In this document: in pieces, positions 10,916 to 24,100 of the stretch
How the letters are laid out: the number at the start of each line of letters is the position of its first letter
How positions within the stretch are numbered: position 1 is the stretch's first letter
From: Paragordius varius
Lineage: Eukaryota; Nematomorpha
Assembly: GCA_964247055.1 (NCBI GenBank)
Contig: OZ176050.1
Location: 4,402,001 to 4,466,000, forward strand
Direction: 5' to 3'
DNA length: 64,000 nucleotides
Notes under the pieces: model-generated
What the model was told of the DNA's origin: nothing
Database searches by the model: none
Seen by the model: only the letters and a program-made list of their open reading frames with translations
Program-made: the position numbers and the translations under genes

Positions 10916-13900
10916 ATGTCATTTGATTTTCATTTCAAATATTTTGGGGCGGACAATAAAAATATCATCAAACATGAAAACAATTATATTGAAAATCGTC
11001 TGCTATCATTCTTTTTAATCGTTTGTCAGCAAACAAGAATATTTTTTAGATTTTTTATTCCAAATTCATTGCTGAAAACATCCACATTTATCAAGTAATC
11101 ATTTATCCTTATATTTAATAATATTTTTAATTAATATTTTGTTTCATATAGATTTTGGATTACATTTACGTGCTTAATGGTGGCATCACAAAATTACACG
11201 GTAACTTTTAATCATGAATAAATGTAAATCAGTTTCAAAAAGCCCTTCCGGCCTATAAATTTGTTACATAATTTTTTATAACTAATTTGCATATTTCAAT
11301 TATAAAGCATTTTGTAAAAATATTAATTAGGTTAAAGCTATTTCTCCTAACAATACAGTATATGGTCCACTTAGCGAAATTTTTGGGTCATACGAAATGT
11401 ATGATTCAATTTTAGACAGTTGGTTGGATATATATGATAATAAACCAGCCGGAAATACATATAATAAAAATGAACAAGGGCTAACACAAAGTTCCAGAAT
11501 AATTAATCTTAATAAGATTGGTCAATTTTCGTCTTCAGAGGAAGTATTGAACGAAAGATTAAATTTAACCGATCATATACCGTTTAACAATAAAATGATT
11601 GATTTTGCATCGAATGATCTCACGCCACCAAAAAACAAAAATATATTTACGCTATATAATCGGTGTAGCAATAAACATGTACAAATCATTGGCCGTAGGG
11701 TTAATGCCAAAGCTAGCCCGTTTACCAAACAAAAACTAAAATATGGTATGAATATTATCAAATAATTTTTAAATTAGATTATGCGTACACTTGTAATGAT
11801 TTATGATCAAATGATATATTGTTTATTAGCATTACTTTTTTTACATTTCTCAATCTTTTTCCTCAAATAATGTTTGTACTTACTTATCAAGTTTAATTAG
11901 AATTAATTGTGTTCAATTTATGAAATTTTTATATATTAGTACATTTTAAACGTATAATAAAATTTATCGATTTTATTATTATAATTCGGTAATGATAATA
12001 TATCATTACCGAAAGGTTTTTAAGAATATTGACCATTTTAATTCTTTTTAATATTATATTGTTGTAACATTTTTATGCGCATTTTTTATTTGTAAGACAA
12101 ACAATGATGCTCCCTTTGTATTTAAATAAATTTTGATTTAAATACTAGAAAACGGTTAGTTTATTATTTTTGGTTTATAGAGAGTCCTAAGCTTACCTGC
12201 ACCGATAAATAAATCAAAAATATTTTATAGATTTTGGTTTAAAGTTGATTATTTGAGTTTTCTCATCTTATACATTTGTATATGTAAAATAATCTTTGAG
12301 GTTTTTATTTTCATTTTTTTTCCGCACCTATAAGTTTTTTCAATTAAAATGTTTTGTTGAAAGAAAGTTGTGACAAAGACGTCTTTGATGATTATAATTG
12401 GAATAAAAAAAGAGTAAGTAAGCGACCCTTTGTCGCTAAAAAATTGTTGAAAAAAGCTATTTTTGTAATTTAATTTGTCAATTGAATATTTAATTAGGAT
12501 AATTGTATACATAATTTTGGGACTATTAAAGACATTTGGGCCTAAATACTTGTATGTATACATCGCCTAATGTTACCTCTTAAGTCAAATAATTAAATAA
12601 TAAGATAATTTGAATTAATCTTTGATGTGCCGACACACCGTTATAAAACTCTTTTTACATAATTTAAATTATTTTATATTGTTACACAACATTAAACGTC
12701 GAGCCGTCATCCATTTATGGTAAATGCGTACTTGAGAGCAACAAACTTTTTAATTTATAAAATTATGCCGAGTATATCATTTTAAGATTGTATTTATTAA
12801 AATATTCACATGCAAAGAAGCCCAAAGAAATCTTATATTGTTGTGATTTAATTGTTTTGCAGTATAAACGATCTCTGCCTTTTAGCAATGAAATTTAAAG
12901 TTAGGTAAAACACAATGAATTACCTGTATAAAGACACGAATTAAATAAGGCACTTTTTATACTTGAAAACAATTAAACTTTGTTTTAATTACAAGGTTGT
13001 TATTGTTTTATGTACAATATGGCTATGGGTCCGACGCGTGTGCGAGTCGGCGGCATATTGTCAATATATATATATAAGAGAAGAATTTAAAGGTGTAAAA
13101 ATGTTTAAAGGAAACGAGATGTTTTAAAATCTTATTTATTTTTTAAGAATATGTGAAACGCCACCAGCTTATTTAAGTAATTTATGGTATAATAAATATT
13201 AAATTGAGCAGAACCATATCTAAATTTCATTTTCGTCATTATTCACAAATAAAAGACTTTATAACCAATAATAATATATTTTTTAACTGTATAAATTTTG
13301 TGTTATTTTATATAATATAGTTTTAAGAAAAGTTAACAAATAAAAAAAGTCAATTATCCTAGCTTTATCGGCGCAAAATTATTTATATATTTTAATGGAA
13401 ACTTACATTGTTTGTTTACTGTTATTTATTTCATTTATAAAAAAACTATTGGAAATTTTAAAATTTTTATGGCATTTAATTTTTAAGGGGAAACCTAATT
13501 AAATTATAAAATACAATTTATATTTTTATTAGCTTACCTTTACGCCGAGCCGACAAACAGTACAGCCATTAGAATACGGAGCCAAAATACAGGATTTTAT
13601 ATTTGTTTTAATCGCAGAGGAAAACTACTTGCAAGGGTTAGTTTAATTATAAATTATGGTTACTCTCATTAAATTACCATTATCAATAAAAATTGATGAA
13701 ACCACAATAAGGTTTTTATTTAAGTAGGTGTTAAATTTTTAGAACATTTTGGCAATTTTCACCTTAACAAATCGGATACATATTAATAAACCGGCTAAAC
13801 AAGAGGAACTAACATATTGCATAAAAATCTATATCAAATTCCAAATTAAAATAAGGCTTTGTTCATCTATTCGTTATATATATCAATTTTCCCGATTTAT

Positions 13901-14014
13901 ATGTCATCTAAAATTGTGGTTTGTTAAAAACTATTATCATAAATATGAATCTTATACTCTCCATTTATTAATAAAAAAGACAACCAGTACATAGCTTTAG
14001 ATATCTTTCAACCC

Positions 14015-14048
<34 letters not shown>

Positions 14049-15421
14049 ATATATATAATTAAAAACTCTATTTTTCTAAAATATATTTTCCTAGGTTAGA
14101 TTGGTCAAAAATCTATGCCTGTTCTCAGAACATTATGACAATCACAACATAAAATATCGATCCATTTATAACATATCATGGTACATGGGGTTTGACAAAA
14201 ATGGACATCCCCTACCAGGTTTTTTATTATGTTTGGAAATTATATAACGACATATATATCTTTTTATTTAGTTTAATTCTTTAGGGAAAATGGATAAAAC
14301 GAACTAGAATGATGAGATTAACCAAATAATGGGAAAATAAATGCTCTTTTTGAGCAATTTGTTATATATAATTTAAAATCCATAATTTAATTAGTTGTTT
14401 GAACGGAGTATGAAAAAATGGTTAATCCCAAAAATCAATTTATAGGATAAACGAATCTTTTACTTATCTTAATCAAAAAAATCTCCTTTCGGTCTCTGCG
14501 ACCAATGTGTTGGTAATTTAATTTTTTTAAGGATAATATCTAAAATTGATTTAGTTTTGTCTAAATGAATTCACTTTTTAAGTATTATCATGCAACATGA
14601 ATATGAATTTTATGATAAATTGATTAAACATCAGGCTCAAACACCATGATTATACATTATCAAAATTTTAGGACAAAAATCCGACCCTATTGAATATTTT
14701 ATAATACAAATTAATAGGCGTGTGTTCCCACCCAATAAATACTATAGCGACAGAAACTGTTTCACGCGAATGTTATAGCTTTAAAAAGCGAATCCATCAA
14801 AACCAAAAAAATGTGCATATATACGACTCACACAAGATCCAAGAGGCCAATGAACAACCTGAACTAAGATATTCCATATTTTCTTCCTTGTTCGGTGTGC
14901 CAAATCGATTAAAAACATCATTAAAAACTGATAATACTCTATTGAGTAACCAAAATCTCTCATCATTACATTACAAGGAAAGCCATAATAACAGTAAAAA
15001 CACTATTAATCATATGCCAAGCAAAAACTTGGGTAAAAAAATAAAACCTACCAAGATTGCTGTCCTCCATCTTCCAGTGCCATCTAAATCCACAACATTA
15101 ACACACAAATATGTTCTTACTACATATGCCCCACCTACACCCATTATCACTGAATTACACAGCCGTAACGATCAAAAAGTCCAATCAGATAATAATAATC
15201 TTATTTTCAACAAATACTTCACTAATTTCAATATACGGCGGTTTCTTCAGTACACCAACAATGATTCTTTATTAGAAGCTAATGGAGAAACTGAAATCAT
15301 ATCACATTCGCCACACATTGATCCAGAATATATAGATGATTACACAGATTCAGATACCTATGATTCATTCAATGAGGGAAAAAGTATGGAGAAGAATGGT
15401 AAATTGGACTATTTCTATTGA
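10916..15421 (+). CDS. FGF8: Fibroblast growth factor, FGF8/17/18-like, with long C-terminal tail
   Basis: Secreted ligand for receptor tyrosine kinases of the FGFR type. Seven exons: 10916-11094, 11152-11200, 11331-11745, 13533-13636, 14095-14218, 14672-14719 and 14748-15421. All phases agree, giving 530 residues. The N-terminus holds hydrophobic stretches (LLSFFLIVC; FWITFTCLMVA) that could act as signal peptide or anchor. A linker of about 110 residues follows. The beta-trefoil core begins at TLYNRCSNKHVQIIGRRVNA (FGF8/18: LYSRTSGKHVQVLGRRI), continues with TNSTAIRIRSQNTGFYICFN and RRGKLLAR, then SWYMGFDKNGHPLPGQK, and ends DPIEYFIIQINR. A tail of about 224 residues rich in Ser, Thr and Asn follows, reached by splicing a 28-bp intron at 14720-14747. 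Without that splice the protein would end about 20 residues later. Typical family members have 200-250 residues. The start ATG is the first in frame; an unseen upstream exon is possible. A donor-like site at 15398 could give another C-terminus. Confidence 0.88.
14020..14057. repeat. AT-rich microsatellite in FGF intron
   Basis: An AT dinucleotide tract, interrupted once, shortly before the FGF exon at 14095. Confidence 0.8.
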
Positions 15422-16083
15422 TTATCGACGGCATGGATTCAAATCTGTGGTAGAGATACTAGAATTTTTGAAAATCAGCGTATTACAGAATTTCGTACAC
15501 ATTCAAGGAGCAGGCTGTGGAAAAATTAAAGTGTTTAACACAAATCCCTTAATATTTTAAATTATACCCAAACAACTTTAATGATTTTATACAGACTTTC
15601 CAATTTATTAATCTAAACAATTACACTATCAGCCCAAAATACATTAATCACATAAATATAGTATTATAGTTTCAAGAGACAATTTGACATGTCAAAAACT
15701 CATCATAATAAAAGGTGCATCAATAATAAATTAAGGTTGTCGTAACTAAGGCATAAAAAATCAAACAAATATTTGACATATTTAATATACTCCCCACCAT
15801 TCCAATTATATACCTTTTCTTTTTTTGTAAATAATATTTCCCTTATCACATAACTACTGCAATAAACTCTATAAAACAAAAAAAAGATTGACGAAAATAT
15901 GAAGTTATTTGTTTAATTATTTATAATTAAACAATGGTGTGTTAGCTGCTAAAATATGCATATTTTAGTTATTAAAATAAAATCATCCTTTATGCCAAAT
16001 ACTAGCTAGCATATAAAGCTTATGCTAATGAGTTTGTTTGTATTATCAAATAACTAAGCAATTATAATTTTTTTATAACTTAC
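15422..16083. other. Intergenic region downstream of FGF
   Basis: Probable FGF 3' UTR and spacer. An open frame at 15336-15560 overlaps the end of the FGF tail in another frame. It has no recognisable similarity and is treated as a shadow. No RNA gene or repeat is seen. Confidence 0.4.
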
Positions 16084-16462
16084 CTGTAATAATAATAATA
16101 ATACAAAGTCTTTTTGTATAAATGGAAAACATTCGAAAAAAAGTCGTAAAGTTGCATTGTCCACTATTTATATTTTTTATAAAATATTTATCACATTCTT
16201 CACACATGTAAATTAAATACCTTATAAATACATCTAATGTTTGAAACATTTTTTTATACATTTTTATATAATATAAATTTTTTGTATTATAATAGCTCAC
16301 CTGTTTTTTGTATTCTTTTATTTGTAACAATGTTAATAAAAAAATGATATAAATATATGCTGCAATATAATTAACATACAATGCGATAAAATGCGTCTGA
16401 GATTCATTTTTACATTTTACAGTTAAAATCAACAAAAAATTACAAGATAAATTGTGAAACAT
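16084..16462 (-). CDS. Hypothetical protein exon(s), unrecognised
   Basis: A minus-strand frame from an ATG at 16462 stays open for more than 120 codons, which is unusual in DNA with this many stop codons by chance. It starts MFHNLSCNFLLILTVKC, a possible signal peptide, continues with hydrophobic YIAAYIYIIFLLTLLQI, and contains CEECDKYF. A good splice donor (ACAG followed by GTAAGT) lies at its end at 16083, and another (AACAG, GTGAGC) lies near 16300. It could therefore be one exon, or two exons with an intron between them. Composition is Ile/Tyr/Asn/Lys-rich. I know no family match. A chance open frame remains possible. Confidence 0.3.
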
Positions 16463-16471
16463 CTTATACAA

Positions 16472-17094
16472 ACTAATAATATTTTGCTAGCAATTTTTTT
16501 GTCAAAAAATACTATTTTTAGTGCCATAATTTCTGAATGTATTCGGACGTTTTTTAATAAAAAAATATATACATTAATCACTATTGCCTCAAGGTGTGAG
16601 AAATACAATTTAATAATCTTTTATCCGAATCGATTAACAAAACTAATTCATTTATGGAGTTAAATAATTTCATCTGTATCCATAATTTGCACAAACACGA
16701 GAACAGAATCTTAGCGAAATCAAAACTTATGAATTATATCTTAATTAGTTCATTCATTGTGCAACAAACTAGAAAAAACTGTTATAGTTTGTTTTATCTT
16801 AATTTAATAAAATATTAAAAACAAGTCATCTATAAAATCCGGCTCACCACAAAATTTTGATTAAAACATTCCGTCTTAAAAAAGTTAAATCTAAATTCTT
16901 TTTTAAATAAAATAACCCGAATTCAAAATACAAATGAACCTTTAAATTACAATACTGAGATGAAAAAAGTTCATTATGGAATTATATAGAAAAATGCTTT
17001 TAAATTATGTTAAAGCGTTTTTATACCGTTTTCACCATGCTTAAAAACACAGTAAAACTCGCTTCATCAAAATTTCGTTATAAATTAAAATTTT
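16472..17094. other. Unassigned intergenic DNA
   Basis: No recognisable gene or repeat. A short plus-strand open frame here (16454-16663) overlaps the hypothetical gene and is not supported. Confidence 0.4.
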
Positions 17095-17460
17095 AAGTAA
17101 AACCATTTTTTCGGGAGTTCAAAATTGAGCATATATTTAAACTTTTATCTTGCAATCTCGGGAACGCTTATTTTGAGAGAACTAGTCCATTCTACTGGAG
17201 CCTAAATCTAAAAATTAAAGTTTTATAAAAATATAATTTTGTTTTGAGTGTAGTTTATAATAAATTCAAGTGATATTTTTTGGAAAACATCAAAAAATTT
17301 GTTTAACAAAATGTGCGTAAATTTTGCCATTTTTTGATATGGAGCTGTTACTACAAAAGTGAAAAATAATTTGTTATATCACTAGTAGGGGCTAAAACAA
17401 ATATATATTTCATCAGGATATTTTTTCATGCCTCCGGTTTTGTACACATTGTAATATCAA
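17095..17460. repeat. Dispersed repeat 'family R3', copy 1
   Basis: Shares ordered blocks with 41185-41500 in the same orientation: a 'gcaatc..ggga' start, 'atctaaaaatt.aa.ttttataaa', 'aaaatgtgc..aaattttgcca', 'atatgga.ct..ttac.acaaaagtg' and an ending 'atcaggatattt' or 'atcctgatatattt'. It is diverged and non-coding. Confidence 0.65.
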
Positions 17461-17499
17461 TAGGTCAGCATAAATGTGCATACTGTATTTAAATGTATA

Positions 17500-18655
17500 C
17501 TACTGGCTTTGAAACCCTTCCCCAAAACTAGAGAGCCCTTTAATATATGAATCCGCCGATGACTGAGGCTTTTTTGAATTTGCCCAACTTATGGAATATA
17601 TGTTTTTAAATAAATACAAGGCCGCAAAATTTTTAATTACTTTTCTAAAAAATGTGGGATCAATTAGTAATAATTTTTAATTTTAATGCGCCATGGGCAA
17701 TTGAGGCGTTTTAAATTTAATTCAGTTATGCCAACGCAGTGTGAAAAGAGTTAAATATAAATGGACTTTGATACAATTATCCGAAAAACATGTATGTCCG
17801 TTCAGTTTAAACAATTGATTTTTTAATCTTTTCGCAATGCTCCGATGATGACTGAGCCTTTTTATATTTAGCAGTTCAATTCGGCTCCACCCGTGGGAGA
17901 ATCGGGTTTTTTAACACATATTTGGTTTGAAGGATTTTCTGGAAAACGTTTGGACTCATTTCTGAGCCATGGATGAAAGAACCTTTTTAAATTAGTTATT
18001 GAGTTCTTCCCCCTCCTCCTAACAATGGTTTTTTGAACTAATCGATTTTAAGAAATTTTGAAAACACGCAAGATTCGAAAAAATAATGTTTTTTATTGTG
18101 TAAAATATACCTAAAGTGACAGAACCATTTTTTCTCACCCAGTATAACCCCATCCGGGTAAAAATGGGTTCTATTGCAAAAATATGGAGATTAAGGCAAC
18201 CTTGTAGACCGACCAAATTCAATAATAGATCTTTAGATATTTTATAAATGCGTCAGGCGTAGCACGTACCCCTGTAAATGGGGTTTTCAATAAATATTAT
18301 TTTAATCGATTATCCGAAAAAAGCGTAGTCCGATTTGAATTCAATAATAAATTTTTGTTTAGCGAATGCGCGAAGTTGATAGAGCTATGTTTTATCAATT
18401 CCCTCTTCCATACCTTTTTAAATGGGGCTATAACAAACATTCTTATGGTTCAATTATATAAGAACGTGTAAGCACCGATTCGTATTTTTCGTGAAAATGT
18501 CGAGGAAACTAAGCTTTTTGCATTTGTTTTTGGTTAATGACATGTGCGCAAGTAAGGCTTAGAACCACCTTCCGGAAAAATAAGTTTTTGATCAAATATA
18601 TGTTTCTAAAAAATTTGCGGAAGATGTGTGGATTTTAATGTAATAATGGGTTTTC
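17500..18655. repeat. Degenerate tandem repeat, units about 120-150 bp
   Basis: Recurring diverged blocks of the form 'ttatccgaaaaa.cgtgta.tccgatt.aattcaataat..atttttg', each followed by a slightly GC-richer block with a CCCC/GGG-like run ('gatgactgag', 'ccgtgggagaatcgggtttt'). Instances occur near 17780, 17935, 18190, 18308 and 18455. Single relics lie near 5350 and 20630. An open frame at 18019-18222 falls inside and is not a gene. Confidence 0.6.
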
Positions 18656-20570
18656 TCTTAACACTCAAATACAACACATTCATTCCAGTCCTTTGAATTG
18701 GGGTAATTGGAGACCGGCCTGTTTAATATTAAATACTTTAAAAAATATGGAACGGATCAAATTCCGTGGCAAAAGTTTGCACTTATATAATATTGAACCG
18801 AAATATATAAAAAAATGTATTTAAAAATACTTGATATTACTTATTTTAAGGTAAAACCCAAAGGTAGTCAACATTACACCGTGTGCATTAGCTAAATTAA
18901 CACTTAAATACAACACTTTCATTTGAGTCCTTCAATCCAAATTGAGGTAGTAAGATACCCCAGTGCTGTTTAAAATTATACTTCTGAAAATATGGAAGAA
19001 ATTAAAGCTATGGCAAAAGTTTGCTCTTAATTAACCGAAATATAAAAAAAAATATACAAAAATATACATGATATTTATGTTTCGAGGTAAAATCCAAAGG
19101 TAGGAATTTAGTCAACATGACATGGTTCATTAGCTAAATTTAAAAATAATACAATAACCATTTACTGTTTTTATCAATGTTAAATGTGATTTAAATAAAA
19201 AATGAACTTTAACACTTCGATTTTTAAAAACTACTGAAGGAAACGGTCCCAATTTTATAATATGCTTCTATTCAATAAAATTATATAAATATGCCAAAAT
19301 ATCTAAAAAAGTTTTGTTTTGAAAAAAAAGTTCCATGTTAAACTACTTCGACGCCATTTTTATTTTATAAAGTTTTTGCAAAATATCGTCTTCATATTAT
19401 TTTAAGGGTAAAATTAAAGCTAATTTTATATTTAAATTACATCTAACCTTGATAGAAATAGAAAAAGCGGTTTTTGTATTATTATTTAATTTTACCATTG
19501 CACACATGTCACGTTGACTAAATTTTTACCTTTCGGTTTTAGGTTAAAATAAGTAATATCAAATATTTTTGAAAAAAATTCTAATTTCGGTTTATTAATG
19601 TTAAATAAGTGCAAAATTTTGCCATAGTTTCGATTCCTTCCATATTTTGCAAAGAATTAATTTAAAAGAAGCCTGGAGTATTTAACTACCCCAATTTGAA
19701 TCGAAGGACTAAAAGAATGTGTTGTATCCAAGTGTTAATTTTCAAAATTAAATAAACACGATAATTAGCAAAAATGTTGTAAAATAAAAAAGCGTCGAAG
19801 TAGTTTGATATAATTTTTTAAAATTAAATTTAATTTAGATTTTTGGCTTATTTATTAGGATTGAAGCATAGATTTAAAACCATTTCTTTCAGTAGTTCTT
19901 TAAAAATATCAACATAAACATAGTATGGGTTATTTAGATACCCCAATTTAAATCGAAGTGTTAATACGCCAATTAAAACTTGGATACAACACATTTATTT
20001 TGGTCCTTCAATTCAAATTGGGGTAGTTAAATACCCCAGGCCTGTTTAAAATTAAATTCACAAAAAAAATGGAAGGAATCGAAACCATGGCAAAATTTAG
20101 CACTTTTATTACATCGATAAACCGAAATATATAAAAAAAAATTTTCAAAAATACTTGATATTACTTATTTCAAGCTAAAACCGAAAGGTAAATTAATCAA
20201 CGTGACATGTGTGCAATGGTAAAATTGAAAAATAATACAAAATAAACCGCTTTTTCTTTTCTTTTAATGTTAGATGTAATTAAAATAAAAATTTAGCTTA
20301 AATTTTACCCTTGAAATTAAATGAACACGATATTTTGCAAAAATTTTGTGAAATAAAAATAGCGTCGAAGTTGTTTGACATGGGACTTTTTTTAAAACAA
20401 AATTTTACTTAGATATTTTGTCATATTTATATAATTTTTATTAGAATAGAAGCATAAATTTAAATTGAGAACGTTTCCTTCAGTAGTTTTTTAAAAATCT
20501 TATCTTAAATTTGGTCTGGGGTATTTAGATACCCCATTTTGAATCGAAGTGTTAAAGCTATTTTTCAATT
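18656..20570. mobile_element. Array of MITE 'family B' copies
   Basis: At least three or four full or partial copies lie head to tail and nested. Family B termini read TTAACACTTCGATTCAAATT followed by GGGGTATCTAAATACCCCAG, and the other end reads TGTTGTATCCAAGTGTTAA. Termini are visible near 18656, 18898, 19209, 19735, 19965 and 20565. Internal landmarks (cgtcgaagtagtttga, cgttgactaaattt, ccgaaatat) recur in both orientations. There is no coding capacity. Other copies lie at 41611-42047, 50784-51364 and 63150-63596. Confidence 0.85.
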
Positions 20571-21167
20571 GAGCCGCTTAATTTTTACCATCTACCTATA
20601 AATATGGTGCTTGAAAAATTTTGATTTAAAGCGATTTTCAGGAAAACATGTAAGCCGATTCGAATATTTATTTTTAAAAGCACTGACTGCGCCCTGCTTT
20701 GGTTTCCCTTCAGTATAATCGGACCCGTGTGTTGTTTTGAAGCAATTTTTAGTTTCTTACTACGTTTAGCCCAACATCTTCAACGTTATGGATAATAACT
20801 AAAAATAATTAGGAGGAAAACTACCGCAAAAGGGTAATGTTTAATAAGCAAACTGAAATTTTTTTAAGCTCAGAATTTTTCTAGCATAACGTGCGGTAAC
20901 ATGGAAATATTTGGCAGGAAGCAATATAAACTTTTGCGACTGATGAGACTGAAAACTAATATACCATAATTTCGATATATTTATATTTCAGAATGTATAC
21001 TTAATTATTATAATATGGTTTGCACTGTGTAAGACATTCCATATTTTTATCTATAAAAGTTTACAAAAATGTCCGAATATTCAATTCATAACATTTAACA
21101 TGTTTTAAACTTTACACAACCGAACATATATTATATCATCTGCAATAGTCACATTGAGTTTTAAAAT
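20571..21167. promoter_or_regulatory. Presumed CAND1 upstream region
   Basis: About 600 bp between the MITE array and the CAND1 start codon, so it must hold the promoter and 5' UTR. The first part (20600-20720) looks like a diverged unit of the 17.5-18.6 kb tandem repeat. No specific element can be named. Confidence 0.35.
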
Positions 21168-24100
21168 ATGACTACTACGGCTAATTTTCATGTGTCCAAT
21201 TTGATCGACAAAGTTATTAAATTTTTAATTAAAGATGTCCTCTGTTGACAAAGACTTTAGATTTATGGCCGCAAATGATTTGCTCTTTGAATTGAACAAA
21301 GATGCTTTTAAACTTGATGATGAAATGGAAAAAAAGATAGCAAAAATGGTGTTAAAACTTCTTGAAGACAAAAATGGAGAAGTTCAAAATTTAGGGATTA
21401 AATGGTTTGATTTTTTAATAATTTTAGTCTGGTTCCTTTAATAATGAAAGTTAAAAATGCTCAAGGAGAATTTATTCTTGAAACCCTTTGTTACAACATG
21501 TTATCTGAAAATGAAGAACTTAGGGATATATCTAGCATTGGTAAAATTACTTATTAATTAAAGGATTAAAATCTACCCTAAGAACCTTCACAAATCAGTC
21601 TTTGAGTCATTATAATTCTTCTTTCCAAAAACTATTGCCTCATTTATTAAAAAATTTACAAAAGGTAAAAAATGTTTATATCATAGGAAACCGATGCATC
21701 CATTCAATTAGAAGTTTTGGACATAGTAAACGAACTTATAAATCTATTAGCAAGTATAATTTTTTGTTGTAACCCAAGATTATATTTTAATAATTGAATT
21801 TAACTTTTATAATTTACATTCTGTATTTTATGGTTTTTTTGTAAAATATCTTTCCACCCTTTTTTTCCGAATTAAATAACCTTACCTTTTATATGTTTAC
21901 GCAACTAGCAATGAATTATTTTTAATTATTTCAGTGGGTTTAGCCCGCTTAGTAAGGAAATTATTTTTCTCAAAAAACACTTAAATATATTTCATTAACA
22001 AATTCAAGATTGTATTTTTTTACAGATAAGGAAGGCACACGCCTGTGCGACGTTGTGATTAATAGAATATCACTATCATAAAAAACAAATAACCATATAA
22101 AAATTAGTTTTTTTAAAACCTCCTAGCATTATGTATTTATTTATACATTATGTGATTCAAAACTTTATTATTAATAATATTTATTAGTTACTGCAACCAT
22201 GACAGAATCATAATATAATTTTATATAAATTTATTTTGCCAATATATCTTTGTATTTAAAGTCAATTTATGAAATAATTCGTTAAAATCCTTTACAATTT
22301 ATTTTCCCCGATAAATACCCTTTTTTCAATGTTATTCTACGAAAATACCTGCCATTGTGGAACCAACAATATATATTTGTTAGTATTTATAATTAAAGGA
22401 TCAATAAAGATTTTTTTATTTTTTAGCTAACATCCAACATCAACAAAATTTGGTTGAAGAAGCGCTTATACCTCTCTTATCGGTTCCAAGAATGGCCATA
22501 CGAAAGCGCAGCATAGTTGCATTGAGTAAGTTTTATTAATATTTTGAGTGATAATTAAACAAAATATAGGGACATTTTTTAATTGATTTTGGCTCTTAGA
22601 AAATATTTAATATAATATAAAAATAAATCTCCAATTTCATATTATTAATTTTTATGTTTTTGGATATTTATTCATTAAGAATTGAATTGGTATTTTAAAT
22701 CATTATAGAGATAAAAATTCTCTAATGTATAGTATGAATTAAATTGCTTCATATTAATTTATGATCACAATATGTTTTTTTTGCTAATTTTATATAATAT
22801 TTTGGCAAAAATTGGTTTAGTTATGGACCACATGACAAATTTATTATTTATTATTATTTATATTAATACATTTTACAGATTATTATAATTTATGTTGAGG
22901 TTTAAGTATTTGAAAATTACAAAACAAATAAGATATTCCCAATAAAAATTTTACCATTTTTTAAGATTAATTTCATTTTATAAACATTATTATTCCTCTA
23001 TTAATAATTTTAATCGACATTTTTTTATCCATATACGTGCCTTATATGACCATCATGTGTTTCAATTTTAAATGATGTTTTTTATTTTACTACCAAACGT
23101 TTTTCTATAATATTAACAATAAATATTTTATTACGATAGAGTGCAAGAACGGTTTTAACGGTTAAAATGATTTGGAGATTAGAGCATTAGTCTCATTTTT
23201 TTGTAGTTAAAAATTATTATCATAGTTATCTTAAGTAATCTTTGATAGAATTAACTCCATACGGCTATTTGTAATATCATATGCATATTTGTCCCATAAT
23301 TTGCTAATAATGATTTGATCCAAATGATAATAAACCGGGCGTTTTTAAAATCACTCGTTCTTGCAACAAATGCTGCCATATATTAGATTTAGGCAGGACC
23401 ATTTATATTAAGATTCAAATCATAAATTTAACTCAGGCTAAGCATAACTTATAAATAGGTACAACAAGATAATTAACGCTTGTATAATGCAAATATCAAA
23501 CATTTGTAAAATATGGATAAACTTAAAACTATTGAAATCTATTTGAAACAAACTTTTAGTCGAGAAATTTAACACGCTTATTGGTATGTTGATTTCTTAC
23601 CTTAACCATAAATTAATCTCTCTTTTTCTCGTGTTTAACAGGTTCTCTTATGCAATGGTGTACTCATCCAATGTATGATGGCATTATACAAGAATTGCAT
23701 AATCGTTTAGGGCAAGCGGGAAAAATGAAAAATATTTCCCTACTTTACACTTACATTCAATGTTTAGGTGCTATCAGGTACATTTTCCTTTAGTTAAATT
23801 ATAATTTTGAAGAATTCAGTTTTATATGAAAACATACAGTTAAACAAAATCATATTTCAGTTTTTATGCAATTTTTATGATGTTCTCTGCTTTATATTCC
23901 TCAAATATTTCATTTGCTTTTTATATACCTGTTGCAATTTATTATATAATTTTTAGTATTATTTAAATAGCGAGGGCGACAACAAAATGTTTTATATTAT
24001 TACCTGTACTAAAAGGTAAAAAATCGTTAATTTAAACTTTTATTTTTATATATCCATAAGCTCATGTGTTAAATACGAAATGTAGTAACCATTTAGGTTT

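Noticed and set aside
12249-12563. 104-codon open frame on the minus strand inside the FGF intron
   Set aside because: Composition is typical of random AT-rich DNA, no family resemblance, and its length is near chance expectation for the window.
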